From: Actinomadura rudentiformis
Lineage (GTDB): Bacteria; Actinomycetota; Actinomycetes; Streptosporangiales; Streptosporangiaceae
Length of the DNA stretch: 64,000 nt
Direction of reading: 5' to 3'
Assembly (NCBI RefSeq): GCF_008923185.1
Contig: NZ_WBMT01000009.1
Location: 124,001 to 188,000 of the forward strand
The notes beneath the pieces are model-generated. The model saw only the letters and a list, made by a program, of their open reading frames with translations. It did not search any database and was not told the origin of the DNA. The position numbers were made by a program, and so were the translations under genes. Below, one piece after another: positions 1-9,200 of this stretch. Position 1 is the stretch's first letter; each line of letters begins with the position of its first letter.

Positions 1-1
1 C

Positions 2-319
2 GTCACCGGCACCGGCGCCAGCGGCCTCGTCCTGTCCGACGACCCCGTCGTCATCGGACAGCTTCCCGGCGTCGCCCTCACCACGGAGGACGACGACGGG
101 ATGGCCACTATCCAGACCGACGGCGTCTTCGACCTGCCGGTCAAGGGTGAGACCACCGTCAACGCCGCCGTCGCGGTAGGCGACATCGTCTACTACGACG
201 CCGCAGCCACCCCCCACAAGCTCAACAAGGACAACACCAACGGCACGCGGTTCGGCTACGCGCTGGAGGCCGTGTCCTCAGGGGCGACGACCACCATCCG
301 CGTCAAGGTCGGGTACTAG
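2..319 (+). CDS. DUF2190-like capsid decoration protein, 5' truncated by window edge
   Basis: The frame is open from base 2 and ends at 319, so the true start lies left of the window; an internal ATG at 101 would give only 72 residues. The visible 105 residues contain the pattern VTGTGASGL...DPVVIGQLPGVAL...GVFDLPV, typical of the DUF2190 family, small proteins encoded next to the major capsid gene that probably decorate the capsid surface. The stop is 11 bases before the capsid gene, which supports a head role. The family call rests on recalled sequence pattern and position. Confidence 0.75.
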   Translation, partial: VTGTGASGLVLSDDPVVIGQLPGVALTTEDDDGMATIQTDGVFDLPVKGETTVNAAVAVGDIVYYDAAATPHKLNKDNTNGTRFGYALEAVSSGATTTIRVKVGY

Positions 320-330
320 GAGCGATCAGC

Positions 331-1518
331 ATGAGCAACCTCACCACGCTGCCCGACGAGGGCACCCGCTCCGCCGAGGAAGCCAGCCCGTCGTGGCTGC
401 GTGAAGGCGTTGGCCGTGGCATCCGCGGCGTTCGTCAGCGCCGCGAAGCCGACCCCATCTACCAGGCTTCTCTCGTCGAAGCCGCCCGCCTCTACCAGCG
501 AGCTGTGCACGGCAACCGCCGCGCCCTGCTCGACTTCGAGGAGGCCATGACCACCAGCGACTTCTCGCTGCTGTTCGCCGACATCCTCGACCGTCAAGTC
601 CTGGGCGCCTACCAGGACTGGCCCTCCACGTGGCAGATGTACGCCCGCCGCGGCACGGTCCGCGACTTCAGGACGGTGAAGCGCTTCGCCCTCGACGGCG
701 CGTCCGCCACCCTCGACGAGGTCCCCGAGCGCGGTGAATACCCCGAGGCCGCCGTCGTCCCCAGCGAGTACGAGTACAAGGTCACCAAGCGCGGCCGACG
801 TCTCGACTGGACCTGGGAGATGCGCGTCAACGACGACCTCGATTCCTTCCGCGAGCTGCCGCTGATCCTCGGTCGCGCCGGGCGGATGACCGAGGACAAG
901 TTCGTGACGCAGCTCTACGCGAGTGCCTCCGGCCCCAACTCGACGTTCTTCTCCGCTGGCCACGCCAACATCGTCACCGGCAATCCGGTGCTGAGCGTGG
1001 ACGCCCTCGAAGACGCCATGACGACCCTCGCCGCGCAGCGCGATACCGACGGCAATCCGATCTTCATCGACAAGATGAATCTCGTCGTCCCGCCCGCCCT
1101 CGAAGTCGTCGCGAACAATATTTTGAACGCCATCCAGATCGATGCGGCGTCCGGCGGCGGCGACGGCACCGGCAACAACCAGCTCCGCGTCAACAACTGG
1201 CTGGCCCGCCGCATCACACCCGTCGTGAATCCGTGGCTGCCGATCGTCTCCGCTACCGCCAACGGCAACACCTCCTGGTACCTGATCGGCCAGACCATGG
1301 CCGGACGCCCCGCCATGGAGGTCGGCTTTTTGAGAGGCCACGAGATGCCCGAGGTCTTCGTCAAGGCGCCCGACAGCCTCCGCGTTGGCGGCGGCATCGG
1401 GCCCGTCGAGGACGGTGACTTCGAGACCGATGCCATCCGCCACAAGGTCAGGCACGTCCTCGGTGGCGTGCTCATGGACTACAAGATGGCCGTCGCCTCC
1501 AACGGTTCCGGCGCCTGA
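331..1518 (+). CDS. Phage major capsid protein (Mu gpT-like / HK97 fold)
   Basis: This 395-residue protein forms the icosahedral shell. It has a charged N-terminal segment (about residues 1-60), then the body found in Mu gpT-like major head subunits: a LLFADILDRQ segment near residue 85, a TWQMYARRGTVRDF segment near 105, and a region with RRLDWTWEMRVNDDL near 155-170 before an EDKFVTQLY helix. The length suits a major capsid protein with no separate scaffold domain. It lies between the decoration protein and the head-tail connectors, as in most siphoviruses. The ATG at 331 follows AGGAGCGATC. Confidence 0.88.
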   Translation: MSNLTTLPDEGTRSAEEASPSWLREGVGRGIRGVRQRREADPIYQASLVEAARLYQRAVHGNRRALLDFEEAMTTSDFSLLFADILDRQVLGAYQDWPSTWQMYARRGTVRDFRTVKRFALDGASATLDEVPERGEYPEAAVVPSEYEYKVTKRGRRLDWTWEMRVNDDLDSFRELPLILGRAGRMTEDKFVTQLYASASGPNSTFFSAGHANIVTGNPVLSVDALEDAMTTLAAQRDTDGNPIFIDKMNLVVPPALEVVANNILNAIQIDAASGGGDGTGNNQLRVNNWLARRITPVVNPWLPIVSATANGNTSWYLIGQTMAGRPAMEVGFLRGHEMPEVFVKAPDSLRVGGGIGPVEDGDFETDAIRHKVRHVLGGVLMDYKMAVASNGSGA

Positions 1519-1520
1519 CC

Positions 1521-1817
1521 ATGACAGACGACCGACCGATACCACCTCCGCGGAACCCCACCGACCGGATCCTGACCGGCATCTACGACCGGCTCGGCGA
1601 ACTGCTCGACAAGTTCCCCGCCCCGGCGGAGCGCGAGAACGGGACGGTCGAACTGCGGGAGCCTGCCGCCCCAGCCCCCGACGGCGGCGGGGAAAACCCG
1701 CCTGCGAGCCCCACCGCAGGCGGGAAGGGGACGGGCGTCACACCGGCTCGGCGCTCGTCCCCGCGCCCCGCCAAAACCACGACACGCAAGCGCGGCACGG
1801 CCGCAAAGGAGAAGTGA
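1521..1817 (+). CDS. Hypothetical phage protein, Pro-rich with a basic tail
   Basis: A 98-residue protein beginning 3 bases after the capsid stop. The first 40 residues are a plausible short helix region (RILTGIYDRLGELLDKF). The rest is rich in Pro, Ala and Gly and ends in a Lys/Arg/Thr tail (TTTRKRGTAAKEK). No family is recognised. A low-complexity basic tail in the head module could contact DNA or act as a linker, but that is inference. Tight spacing on both sides supports it as a real co-transcribed gene. Confidence 0.6.
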   Translation: MTDDRPIPPPRNPTDRILTGIYDRLGELLDKFPAPAERENGTVELREPAAPAPDGGGENPPASPTAGGKGTGVTPARRSSPRPAKTTTRKRGTAAKEK

Positions 1818-1820
1818 GCG

Positions 1821-2066
1821 ATGGGCTCCACCGCCAAGGGCCAGCCGAGCGGGTTGGCCACCCTCAACAGCTCCGGCAAGATCCCCGCGTCACAACTATC
1901 CGGCGAACTGGGCAACTTCGCTCAGGGTGCCGCGGTCGCCGACGTCGCCACTGCCAACGCGGACGCGACCTACGGCCAGCCTGAGGCCGACCTGATCAAC
2001 GAGTTGAAGACCAAGATGAACGCGCTACTGGCGAGCCTGCGCGCCGGCAACATCATCGACACCTGA
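1821..2066 (+). CDS. Small head-fibre-like protein
   Basis: An 81-residue protein with the start LATLNSSGKIPASQLSG and a C-terminal helix ELKTKMNALLASLRAGNIID. This pattern (a short beta-rich collar, then a helical trimerisation-like tail ending in G-I-I) resembles small head-fibre proteins of phages. It lies between capsid and connector genes. Function is inferred from pattern and position only. The ATG at 1821 follows AAAGGAGAAGTGAGCG. Confidence 0.5.
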   Translation: MGSTAKGQPSGLATLNSSGKIPASQLSGELGNFAQGAAVADVATANADATYGQPEADLINELKTKMNALLASLRAGNIIDT

Positions 2067-2133
2067 AGCCGACGCAGAAGCAGAAGCGAGGGCGGGCGGC
2101 CCGGCCTCCTGACCAGAAGGAGGCGTGAGCGAC

Positions 2134-2772
2134 ATGGCCGTCGGCCTCCTCGAAGTCGACTCCGGCGACGCCCCGTCCTTCACCATCACCGTCAACCCGT
2201 ACGACAACACGACAGCGATGACCGCCCAGATCACCAGCCCCGCCGGGACCGTGACGCCGTTCACGATGACCGGCAGTGGCGGTGGTCAAACCTGGACCGG
2301 CAACGGGCCGATCCTCACCGAACTCGGCGAATACACCGCGAAATTCACCGTGACCGGCACAGGCGCGGGTGTGCACTACTACACCGTCATCGTCGCCACC
2401 CCGCCGCCGCTCACCTCCGACCTGCGCAGGCTCCGCCTCCTCATCGCCGACACCAACCCCGCCAACCGGATCTTCCGCGTCGATGAACTCGCCGACTTCC
2501 TCGACCTGGAGGGCGGCAACGTCAAACTCGCCGCGGCACAGGCCCTCGGCGTCATCGCCACCTCCGAAGTCCTCATCTCCAAAGTCATCCGCACGCAGGA
2601 CCTGTCGACCGACGGCGCCAAAGTCGCCGCGGAACTCCGTGCCCGCGCCGCCGACCTACGACAGCAGGCAGGCGAGGGAGACGGCGACGACTCCGTCGGT
2701 TTCGACATCGTCGACATGGTCCATCCGTGGAACCGGCGCGGCAGCGAGCGCGCCGAGTTCGAGGAGATCTGA
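2134..2772 (+). CDS. Head-tail connector, N-terminal Ig-like part
   Basis: A 212-residue protein. Residues 1-90 are beta-rich (FTITVNPYDNTTAMTAQI...GEYTAKFTVTG), like a small Ig-type fold, and residues 95-200 are helical (LRRLRLLIADTNPANRIF, DELADFLDLEGGNVKLAAA), the usual look of gp6-type connectors that dock on the portal. The start was set at ATG 2134, ten bases after AAGGAGG; the in-frame GTG at 2125 is only one base from that ribosome site. The stop overlaps the next ATG (2772). Other actinophage connectors carry a similar N-terminal beta domain. Confidence 0.65.
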   Translation: MAVGLLEVDSGDAPSFTITVNPYDNTTAMTAQITSPAGTVTPFTMTGSGGGQTWTGNGPILTELGEYTAKFTVTGTGAGVHYYTVIVATPPPLTSDLRRLRLLIADTNPANRIFRVDELADFLDLEGGNVKLAAAQALGVIATSEVLISKVIRTQDLSTDGAKVAAELRARAADLRQQAGEGDGDDSVGFDIVDMVHPWNRRGSERAEFEEI

Positions 2773-3206
2773 TGCCGCTCCCGTCGGCAGGCGTCTTCCA
2801 CCCCGACTGGTCACAGCACCACCGGCCGACCGCGGTCAGCGCGATGACGTCCACATGCACCATCACCCGGGCCGCCGGTCCAGGTACCACTGCTCCTGAC
2901 GGGACCTTCATACCGGCCGCGCGCGACCCGATCTACCAGGGGGCGTGCCGTGTCGCGGTCAAGGGCGGCTCCGCAGGCAGCAACGAACGACGCGTCATCT
3001 CCGGCGAACGGCAGATCACCGAACGCGAATACCTCGTCCAGGTTCCCGATTCCGCCGCCGAGATAAAGGTCGGTGACCTCGTCGAAGTCACCACAAGCGC
3101 CGATCCGACGATGACCGGGCTGAAGTTCCGCGTCTCCGATGTCTGGCACGGATCGCAAAGCTGGGCACGCAACCTGGGCGCTACCGCGGCCCTTAAGGGG
3201 GAGTGA
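2772..3206 (+). CDS. DUF6093-like head completion protein
   Basis: A 144-residue protein that overlaps its upstream neighbour by one base (TGATG-type junction). It opens with LPSAGVFHPDWSQHHRPTA and continues with a beta-rich body (CRVAVKGG, EYLVQVPDSAAEIKVGDLVEVTTSADP, KFRVSDVWHGSQSWAR). That pattern matches small actinobacteriophage head-tail stopper proteins, recalled as DUF6093. It lies between the connector and the HK97 gp10-like protein, where a stopper or head completion protein is expected. The family name is from memory and is moderately secure. Confidence 0.6.
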   Translation: MPLPSAGVFHPDWSQHHRPTAVSAMTSTCTITRAAGPGTTAPDGTFIPAARDPIYQGACRVAVKGGSAGSNERRVISGERQITEREYLVQVPDSAAEIKVGDLVEVTTSADPTMTGLKFRVSDVWHGSQSWARNLGATAALKGE

Positions 3207-3655
3207 TGATCAGGTTCGACGCCGACGAGATCGCTCTCCTCGCTCAGGACTTGGAAGACGCGGCCGACAACGCCCCCGAACGCGTCAGGACCGTCATCGA
3301 GAAGACCAGGCACGACGTGGTGCGGGACGCGCAAGCCGCATGCCCCGTCGACACTGGAAACCTCAAGTCGACAATCGACTCCGATCCCGACCCTGACGGC
3401 CTCGGATTCGAAGCCGGGCCGACCGCGGAGTACGGCGCTCACGTCGAGTTCGGCACCGTCCCGCACGTCATCACACCGCGAGACAAGAAAGCTCTGCACT
3501 GGCCCGGCGCGGCTCACCCAGTGGCGCGCGTCGACCATCCAGGCACCACCCCGCAGCCCTATCTCCTGCCCGCGTTCAACCGGCGGGTGGGGGTGGCGAC
3601 GAGGGCATTCGGCCGGATCGTCTCGCAGCCCTGGCCAAGGGACAGGAGCGGCTGA
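3206..3655 (+). CDS. HK97 gp10-like neck protein
   Basis: A 149-residue protein with the family hallmarks: an N-terminal helix, then a VDTGNLKSTID segment, AEYGAHVEFGTVPHVITP, and a C-terminal proline-turn Q-P-Y-L-L-P-A-F. These identify HK97 gp10-like tail completion proteins, which join neck and tail tube. ATG 3206 overlaps the previous stop; GTG 3203 in the same frame is an alternative. The last 15 residues are basic and run into the next gene through a TGATG overlap at 3655. Confidence 0.8.
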   Translation: MIRFDADEIALLAQDLEDAADNAPERVRTVIEKTRHDVVRDAQAACPVDTGNLKSTIDSDPDPDGLGFEAGPTAEYGAHVEFGTVPHVITPRDKKALHWPGAAHPVARVDHPGTTPQPYLLPAFNRRVGVATRAFGRIVSQPWPRDRSG

Positions 3656-4083
3656 TGCCCGTCGCCGCCGCCCGGCCGCACACCGACGCGGTCGTCTCGA
3701 TGGGCACCAGCGCCGGACTGCTTATCGGTCGCGGCAAACCGCCCGAGGGGGCCGGATGGCAGGGGGAGCCCGGCGCGTCCACCTTCGAGGCGTACGTGGC
3801 GCTCTTCCCCATGACGGGCGATGTGGACGCCGACCTCGGCGACCCGGCCCACTACTTCGACTACGGCTGCCAATTCACGTGCGTCGCCGCCACCCAGGAA
3901 GGCGCTGAAGCCGTCTCCGACGCAATCAAAGCCACGTTCGTGAACGCCAAGCTCATCATCCCCGGCCGCGCCTCGTATCGCGGCCAGCTCCAGGTTGACC
4001 GGCCCGCGTCACGCGACGACAGGACGGCACCGCCGCTGCACTACGCCGTGCTGCAGATCACCTGGCGCACCCAGCCCGCGTGA
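3655..4083 (+). CDS. Tail terminator / minor tail-completion protein
   Basis: A 142-residue protein between the gp10-like neck protein and the tail tube gene, the normal position of the tail terminator that caps the tube and sets the joining interface. It shows a mixed alpha-beta pattern (HYFDYGCQFTCVAATQEGAEAVSDAIKATFV, then LQVDRPASRDD and a closing beta strand HYAVLQITWRT), as in the gpU-like fold. No specific family motif was recognised, so the call is mainly positional. Confidence 0.6.
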   Translation: MPVAAARPHTDAVVSMGTSAGLLIGRGKPPEGAGWQGEPGASTFEAYVALFPMTGDVDADLGDPAHYFDYGCQFTCVAATQEGAEAVSDAIKATFVNAKLIIPGRASYRGQLQVDRPASRDDRTAPPLHYAVLQITWRTQPA

Positions 4084-4162
4084 CCCGATCCGCCTGACCT
4101 TCGCCTCTTCTCACCGTCCCGCCGCAGTGCGGGCTCGTCCGCATGCCCAGGAGGGATTCCTT

Positions 4163-4501
4163 GTGACCGACTACAGCCCGACTGCGACCAGCGTGGACGG
4201 GACCACGCACACCTATAACCCCGCCGCCGCCGGAGACAAGATCACCCGACCGGGCGCGGGGTGCTTCATCACCGTCAAGAACGGCGGCGGCTCCTCCGTC
4301 ACCCTCACGATCACGCCGCCCGGCACGACCCGGTACGGCGTCGCCAACCCCGTCAAGATCTTCTCCATTCCCGCGTCCGGCGAGAAGGACATCCCGATCC
4401 TGCCCGCCTACAGCGACCCCGCTGACGCCTACAAGGTCGCTCTCGCCTGGTCGGCCACCGCCAGCGTCACGTTCGCCGTCAAGCGGATGGGGACCACCTG
4501 A
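4163..4501 (+). CDS. Hypothetical beta-rich phage protein (112 aa)
   Basis: GTG 4163 has a good ribosome site (AGGAGGG, 8 bases upstream). The product is a small all-beta protein (HTYNPAAAGDKI, GCFITVKNGGGSSVTLTITPP, ASGEKDIPILPA, VTFAVKRMG). The pattern of a short sandwich with an IPASGEKDIP turn looks like accessory head or tail decoration proteins. No family is assigned. It follows a 79-base gap after the tail terminator in which nothing else is seen. Confidence 0.6.
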   Translation: MTDYSPTATSVDGTTHTYNPAAAGDKITRPGAGCFITVKNGGGSSVTLTITPPGTTRYGVANPVKIFSIPASGEKDIPILPAYSDPADAYKVALAWSATASVTFAVKRMGTT

Positions 4502-4806
4502 TGGCGATCAAGAGAATCCCGGTCCGCCTCAAGGATGACCCCACCACCACCACCGTGATGGCCGAACGGTCCCTCCTGGTGTTCGGACACCTCTGGGAGC
4601 CAATCCCCGACGAGAACGACACCGGCGAGCCGGAGACGCCGCAGCCCCCCGCCGAGACGCCGCAGCCCCCCGCCGAGACGCCGCAGCGCGGCAAGCAAGC
4701 CCCGCCCCCGGGCGAACCCACCCCCAAGAACGCCGGCGCCACAGAAGAGCGCCCGCCCACCACCGCCAAGAGCCGCAGCCGCGCGGCCGGCACGGACGGA
4801 GAGTAA
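4501..4806 (+). CDS. Hypothetical phage protein with ETPQPPA repeats
   Basis: A 101-residue protein. The first 40 residues form a compact domain (IPVRLKDDPTTTTVMAERSLLVFGHLWEPI). The remainder is disordered: a 21-base in-frame tandem repeat (about 4632-4685) encodes ETPQPPA twice plus a partial third copy, then a Lys/Arg-rich end. Its ATG overlaps the preceding stop, and it ends 3 bases before the tail tube gene. The two-part design (small fold plus Pro-rich tail) is shared with the 98-residue protein at 1521. Function unknown. Confidence 0.55.
   Translation: MAIKRIPVRLKDDPTTTTVMAERSLLVFGHLWEPIPDENDTGEPETPQPPAETPQPPAETPQRGKQAPPPGEPTPKNAGATEERPPTTAKSRSRAAGTDGE
4632..4685 (+). repeat. 21-bp coding tandem repeat (ETPQPPA)
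   Basis: Two full units and one partial unit of a 21-base repeat, in frame and nearly identical at the DNA level, in the disordered half of the 101-residue protein. Near identity suggests recent slippage duplication. Confidence 0.8.
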
Positions 4807-4809
4807 GCC

Positions 4810-5289
4810 ATGGCTGATCTGCTGGGCGACGGTAACGTCAAGGTCACCGTGGTGACCACGTTGTCGTCGAAGTCCACCCCCACGGCGGCGCAGCTCAATG
4901 CCGGGATCGACATCCAGGAGTACGTGACCAAGGAAGGTCTCGACATCAAGGTCGATCAGGCTGCCGTCGACAACACCGCGCTCGCCAGCCGCAGCGAAAC
5001 CGAAGACGCCGGCACCACCAAGCACGAAGTGGTCCTCACCTACAAGAAGCAGGACACCCCCCTCGGTGACGTCGCCTTCAACGCCCTGCCTCCGCGTGAG
5101 CTGCGGTGGATCGCGGTGCGCCGCGACCGGGCACACGAGACCGCATGGGCCGCCGGCCAGCCCGCCGAAATCTTCCCGGTGCGGTGCGGCGACTACATGA
5201 GGCAGGCGCCGAAGTTGAATGAGCCTCAGCTGATCGAGCAGAAGATGTTCGTGTATGAGGCCGCGGACACCGAGGCGGTCGTCGCCTGA
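4810..5289 (+). CDS. Major tail (tube) protein
   Basis: A 159-residue protein directly before the tail assembly chaperones, the standard position of the tail tube subunit. It is beta-rich with a central helix (VKVTVVTTLSSK; GIDIQEYVTKEGLDIKVDQ; EVVLTYKKQDTPLGDVAFNALPPRE; IFPVRCGDYMRQAPKLNEPQ), and its length suits small actinophage tube proteins. The stop overlaps the next ATG at 5289. Tube subunits diverge strongly, so identification rests on position, size and fold pattern. Confidence 0.75.
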   Translation: MADLLGDGNVKVTVVTTLSSKSTPTAAQLNAGIDIQEYVTKEGLDIKVDQAAVDNTALASRSETEDAGTTKHEVVLTYKKQDTPLGDVAFNALPPRELRWIAVRRDRAHETAWAAGQPAEIFPVRCGDYMRQAPKLNEPQLIEQKMFVYEAADTEAVVA

Positions 5290-5915
5290 TGGCCGACTTC
5301 GCCGACCTCATCAAGAACGCCAAACTCCCCGAGGACGGCGTCTCCATCTGCCTGCGCAGCGACCTGGCGCTACAGCATGAAGAGCTGGAGGGGCGCCTGG
5401 AGGCGGCGCGCACCGCCGATCAGCAGAACACCCTCGCCGCGGGAGGACAGGCCCGCAAGATCGCCGAGGAGATCCAGGCCCTCGAAGAGCAGATGCGCGA
5501 GCACACGCACCGGTTCGTGTTCCGCGGCATCCCACGGCGCCGCTACCGGGACCTGATGGAGCAGTACCCGCCGCGCGAAGGCAACAAGGACGACGCCCTG
5601 TTCGGCGCGGACAACTCCACCTTCCCGCACGCGCTCATCGCGGCGTGCTGCATCGACCCGGTCATGACCCGCGACCAGGTCGAAGAACTGTGCGAGGTCC
5701 TCACCGACGGCCAGGTTCTGGAACTGTTCGGCTGCGCCCTGGCCCTGAACCGTGGACTGGTCGACGTCCCAAAATCCGTCGCAGCATCCGCGATTCTGGC
5801 GAAGCCCGCGCCGAGATCACGGCAGCCCGAGCCTGGGGCGTCAGCCGGCGACGGTTCCTGGGCTGGGAGCCTCGCCGGACCACCCGCCACATCTACGACG
5901 AGGCCGGCCGTCTGA
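5289..5915 (+). CDS. Tail assembly chaperone, zero-frame product (gpG-like)
   Basis: The 208-residue zero-frame product has a helical N-terminus with a coiled-coil stretch (about residues 25-75, many Glu/Gln and the run KIAEEIQALEEQMREHTHRF), then a conserved-looking core (FRGIPRRRYRDLMEQYPPR; HALIAACCIDPVMTRDQVEEL; GQVLELFGCALALNRG). It sits between tail tube and tape measure, where lambda gpG-type chaperones that coat the tape measure are found. After the slip site at 5768 the zero frame runs only 46 further residues of Pro/Ala-rich sequence, which is probably not conserved. Confidence 0.82.
   Translation: MADFADLIKNAKLPEDGVSICLRSDLALQHEELEGRLEAARTADQQNTLAAGGQARKIAEEIQALEEQMREHTHRFVFRGIPRRRYRDLMEQYPPREGNKDDALFGADNSTFPHALIAACCIDPVMTRDQVEELCEVLTDGQVLELFGCALALNRGLVDVPKSVAASAILAKPAPRSRQPEPGASAGDGSWAGSLAGPPATSTTRPAV
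5768..5774 (+). promoter_or_regulatory. -1 ribosomal frameshift slippery heptamer CCCAAAA
   Basis: The heptamer is phased C CCA AAA in the zero frame, so both tRNAs can slip back to CCC AAA, the standard X XXY YYZ arrangement. After the slip, the -1 frame continues open to 6196. It is at the end of the gpG-like core, exactly where tail assembly chaperone genes of long-tailed phages carry such a site. Confidence 0.85.
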
Positions 5916-6196
5916 TCGAGTCGGTCACCGAGACCGAACCCGAATGGGACGACGAAGAACGCGCCTGGGCTACCGGCCTGCTGGACGTCGAGGCCGACAC
6001 CTGTGATGGGTGTGGCCAGCCACTGTCGGAGACGCTCCACCCGGCCGCTTTCGACGGCTACGACGCCGGACCCGCAGCCAACTGCCAGGGCTGCAAGGCC
6101 ATTCATCAGCGGCAACAGCAGAACGCCGATCTCAACGACAAATACCTGCAGCTCAACCGGTATGCGGTGCGGCGCACCTGGCGGGACCCGAAATGA
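5774..6196 (+). CDS. Tail assembly chaperone, -1 frame extension (gpT-like) with zinc ribbon
   Basis: Reading from 5774 in the -1 frame gives about 140 further residues (IRRSIRDSGEARAEITAARAWGV...), so the full fusion is about 302 residues. The segment has the motif WGVSRRRFLGWEP common in actinophage T-type chaperones and, near its end, two CxxC pairs (CDGC...CQGC) about 25 residues apart, which look like a zinc ribbon. No convincing independent start is near the slip site. It is expected as a minority fusion product needed for tape-measure loading. Stop is 14 bases before the tape measure gene. Confidence 0.8.
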   Translation: MRRSIRDSGEARAEITAARAWGVSRRRFLGWEPRRTTRHIYDEAGRLIESVTETEPEWDDEERAWATGLLDVEADTCDGCGQPLSETLHPAAFDGYDAGPAANCQGCKAIHQRQQQNADLNDKYLQLNRYAVRRTWRDPK

Positions 6197-6210
6197 GGGG
6201 GTGACGCGGC

Positions 6211-9200
6211 GTGGCAGACAGAACCGTCTCTGCCCAACTCCGCGCGGACCCCACTCAGTTCATCGCCGCGATGCGCGCCGCGTCCGCGGCCACCCGGCAA
6301 CTCAGGGACGAAATTCAGCAGGTCGGCCGCCGCTCCAGCGACGACTTCGAGCAGAGCGAAGAGTCGGCAGGCCGCCTGGAGCGAGTGCTTGCCCGCCTGC
6401 TGGAAACCGAGCAGCGCCACCAGCGGCAGCAGGAACAGGCATCCAGGCAGACCCGTCGTAACTCCGAAGAGCAGCGCCGCAACAGCGAGGAAACCGACCG
6501 CAACCGGCAGTCCCAAGAACGGCTCTCCCGGTCCGTCGCGGGCACCACCCGTGGTCTGACCGCGCAGCGCGCCACCCTCGTCAGCCTCATCGCCGGTGCC
6601 GCGGCAGCAGGCGCCGGTGTCACAGCGGCGGGCGCCGCCTTCACCGCGTTCGGCGCGATGGCGGCACCCAGCATCATCAAGGTCGTCGCCGCACAGGACG
6701 ACCTCTCAGAATCGTGGAGCACCCTGTCTCGCTGGCAGCAGGTCAGCGCGACCCAGACCAAAGAACTGATCGACAACTACCGGGGCCTCGCCCGCGCCTT
6801 CGAACCCCAGGCGCTCACCGCGTTCAACACCGTCATCGGCGCCACCCAGTCCCTGCTCCCCAGCATCAGCACGCTCGCCAATGAGACCGCCGCCGACGTC
6901 CAGACCCTGGTGACCACGTTCGGTGACTTCACCACCCAGCGCGTCGGCGGCGAGTTCCTCACCTGGGCGGGGGCACAGGCACCCCGCGCCCTGCACGTCC
7001 TTGACGACTCCATGGTCACCGCCGGCGACACCGCCCTCGACCTCGTCCAGGACGTCGCTCCGCTCGGCGTGACACTGCTGGAGCTCGCCAACGGCACCCT
7101 CAGCGCCGTCAACGCCATCGCCGGGATCAATCCGGCTCTGGCGCAACTCGCGGTGTCGGCGATTCTGCTGCGTGCACCCATTCTCGGCCTGGTCGGCGGC
7201 GTCGGAGCGTTCAACGAGCGGATGCGTGCGGCGGCGGCGGCCAACCGCGGCGCATCTGCCGCCACCCGGGCGATGAACCTGGTGACAGCGGCAGGGCCCG
7301 CGCTCTACATCGCCGCGGGCGCTGGACTCCTGCTAATGGCGACCCGCGCCGGTGATGCGAAGTCGAACAGCCAGCGCCTGGCCGAGTCGTTGCGCGCCGA
7401 GTATCGCGCCGTCGGCAACAACATCGTCGGCTACCGCGCGTTGGCCGCTGATGTCCTGCCGCGCGTCAACACCGCCTGGCTCGGCGTCAACCGGGCACAG
7501 AAGGCCATCGCGGCTGACACCAACCTGGTCGCGACGCGCATCAACGATAAGAACGTCAAGGCGTTCATCAATAGCGCCGAGGCGGCGTTCGCTTACGAGG
7601 CCGAGCTCGACCGCGCACGGTCGGCGACTAAGAACATCGACGCCGCGTCCGCGCAGTTGTCCACCCGGTACGGCATCACTCGCGAAGAGGCGATCCGCTT
7701 GGCCGACGCCGCCGGTGTGGATCTGACCAAGGCGATGGACAAGTCGGGGCAGCTCACGGGTGACGCCGCGGCGAAGATCCGCCAATACCAGTACGCGGCG
7801 CAGCTCGCAGCGGACCCGACCCGGCAGATCGCGCTGGCCCTCGATGACGCCGGTAACGAAACGTTGCAGATGAAAGACCGTATGAACGCGCTCACGGCCG
7901 CGATGGAAGCGCAGTTCACGCCATCGATCGCCGCGTTCAACGCCACCACCCAGCTCCGGGAGGGCTTCCGGCGGCTCAACGACCAGCTCGGTGCCTCCAA
8001 GGGCCGCATGGACGGCAGCAGCGCCGCGAGCCTGCAGCTACGGCAGGCGTTCGCGCAGCAGTTGATCACTGTCAGCGAGTTGCGTGCCGCGCTACTACGT
8101 AAAGGCGACGGCCTCCAGCGCGCCAACGCCGCCGCGGCCCAGTACCTGCCGGTGCTGTATGCGATGGCCGGCGGCCACCGCGATGCTCGCGCCCAGGTGG
8201 ACGCGCTGGCGCGGACGCTAGGCGTCACCATCAACCAGACCCACGTTTCGCGGCAGGCGTTCGTGTCGCAGGCCACCGCGATGCTCGGGTCCAGGCAGCG
8301 CGCCGAACAGCTCTGGACCCAATACCAGCGGCTCACCGGCGTCACCAACAGCGGTACCACCGCCCTGGGCGGGTACATCACGCGGCTGCGGGCGTCAGCG
8401 GAGGAGACCCGCAAGGCGGCGATCCGGACCGGCTCCGGCGACACCGCCCAGCGCAACTACAACCAGCGCATCCGCGAAGCCCTCCCGGTCCTGTACGCGC
8501 TCGCCGGAAGGAACCAGACCGCCCGAGCTCAGGTCGACGCGCTCGCCCGGAGCACGGGGAATGCGACTGGCGCCCAGAACACCTCCCGCACGGCGTTCCT
8601 ACGCGCGGCGGACGCGATGGGCATCGCCCGCGGCCGGGCCGAGGCGCTCTGGAAAGAACTCGGCAAGATCAAAAGCAAGAAGGTCGAGCTCAGTGTGTAC
8701 GCGCAGGGCACCTGGAATCAGCTCGGCCACGCCCCGAACCGGGGCAAGATTCACTTCGCTGAGGGCGGCGAGGTTCCCTTCGTGTCCGGCGCTCGCGCAG
8801 GCAAGGACAGCGTCCCGTCGCTGCTCATGCCCGATGAGCATGTGTGGACTACCAGGGAGGTCGCGGCGGCCGGTGGCCACGAGCAGATGTACCGGCTCCG
8901 GCAGATGGCGCTACGCGGAGAGTTGCAGGGCTACGCCAAGGGCGGCGCAGTCGGGCTTACCTCCCCCTCGGCCAACGTCGGTGAAGTCACCCGGCCGATC
9001 CGCGAAGGCATGTCAGCGATGGTCGCCGCGTTCGGCAGCGAGGTCGCCGCGGCCTGGCAGAAATTCGCCGGCGCGGGCGGCGGCGTCGTCGGCGCGGCAC
9101 GCCGCTGGCTCGGTACCCCCTACTCCTGGGGCGGCGGCGGCATCGGCGGCCCGTCCTTCGGTATCGGCCGCGGGGCGGGGACGAGGGGCTTCGACTGCTC

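Noticed and set aside
5645..5773. Independent start for the T-type chaperone upstream of the slip site
   Set aside because: The -1 frame before 5774 overlaps conserved zero-frame coding and lacks a ribosome site; the phased slippery heptamer explains expression.
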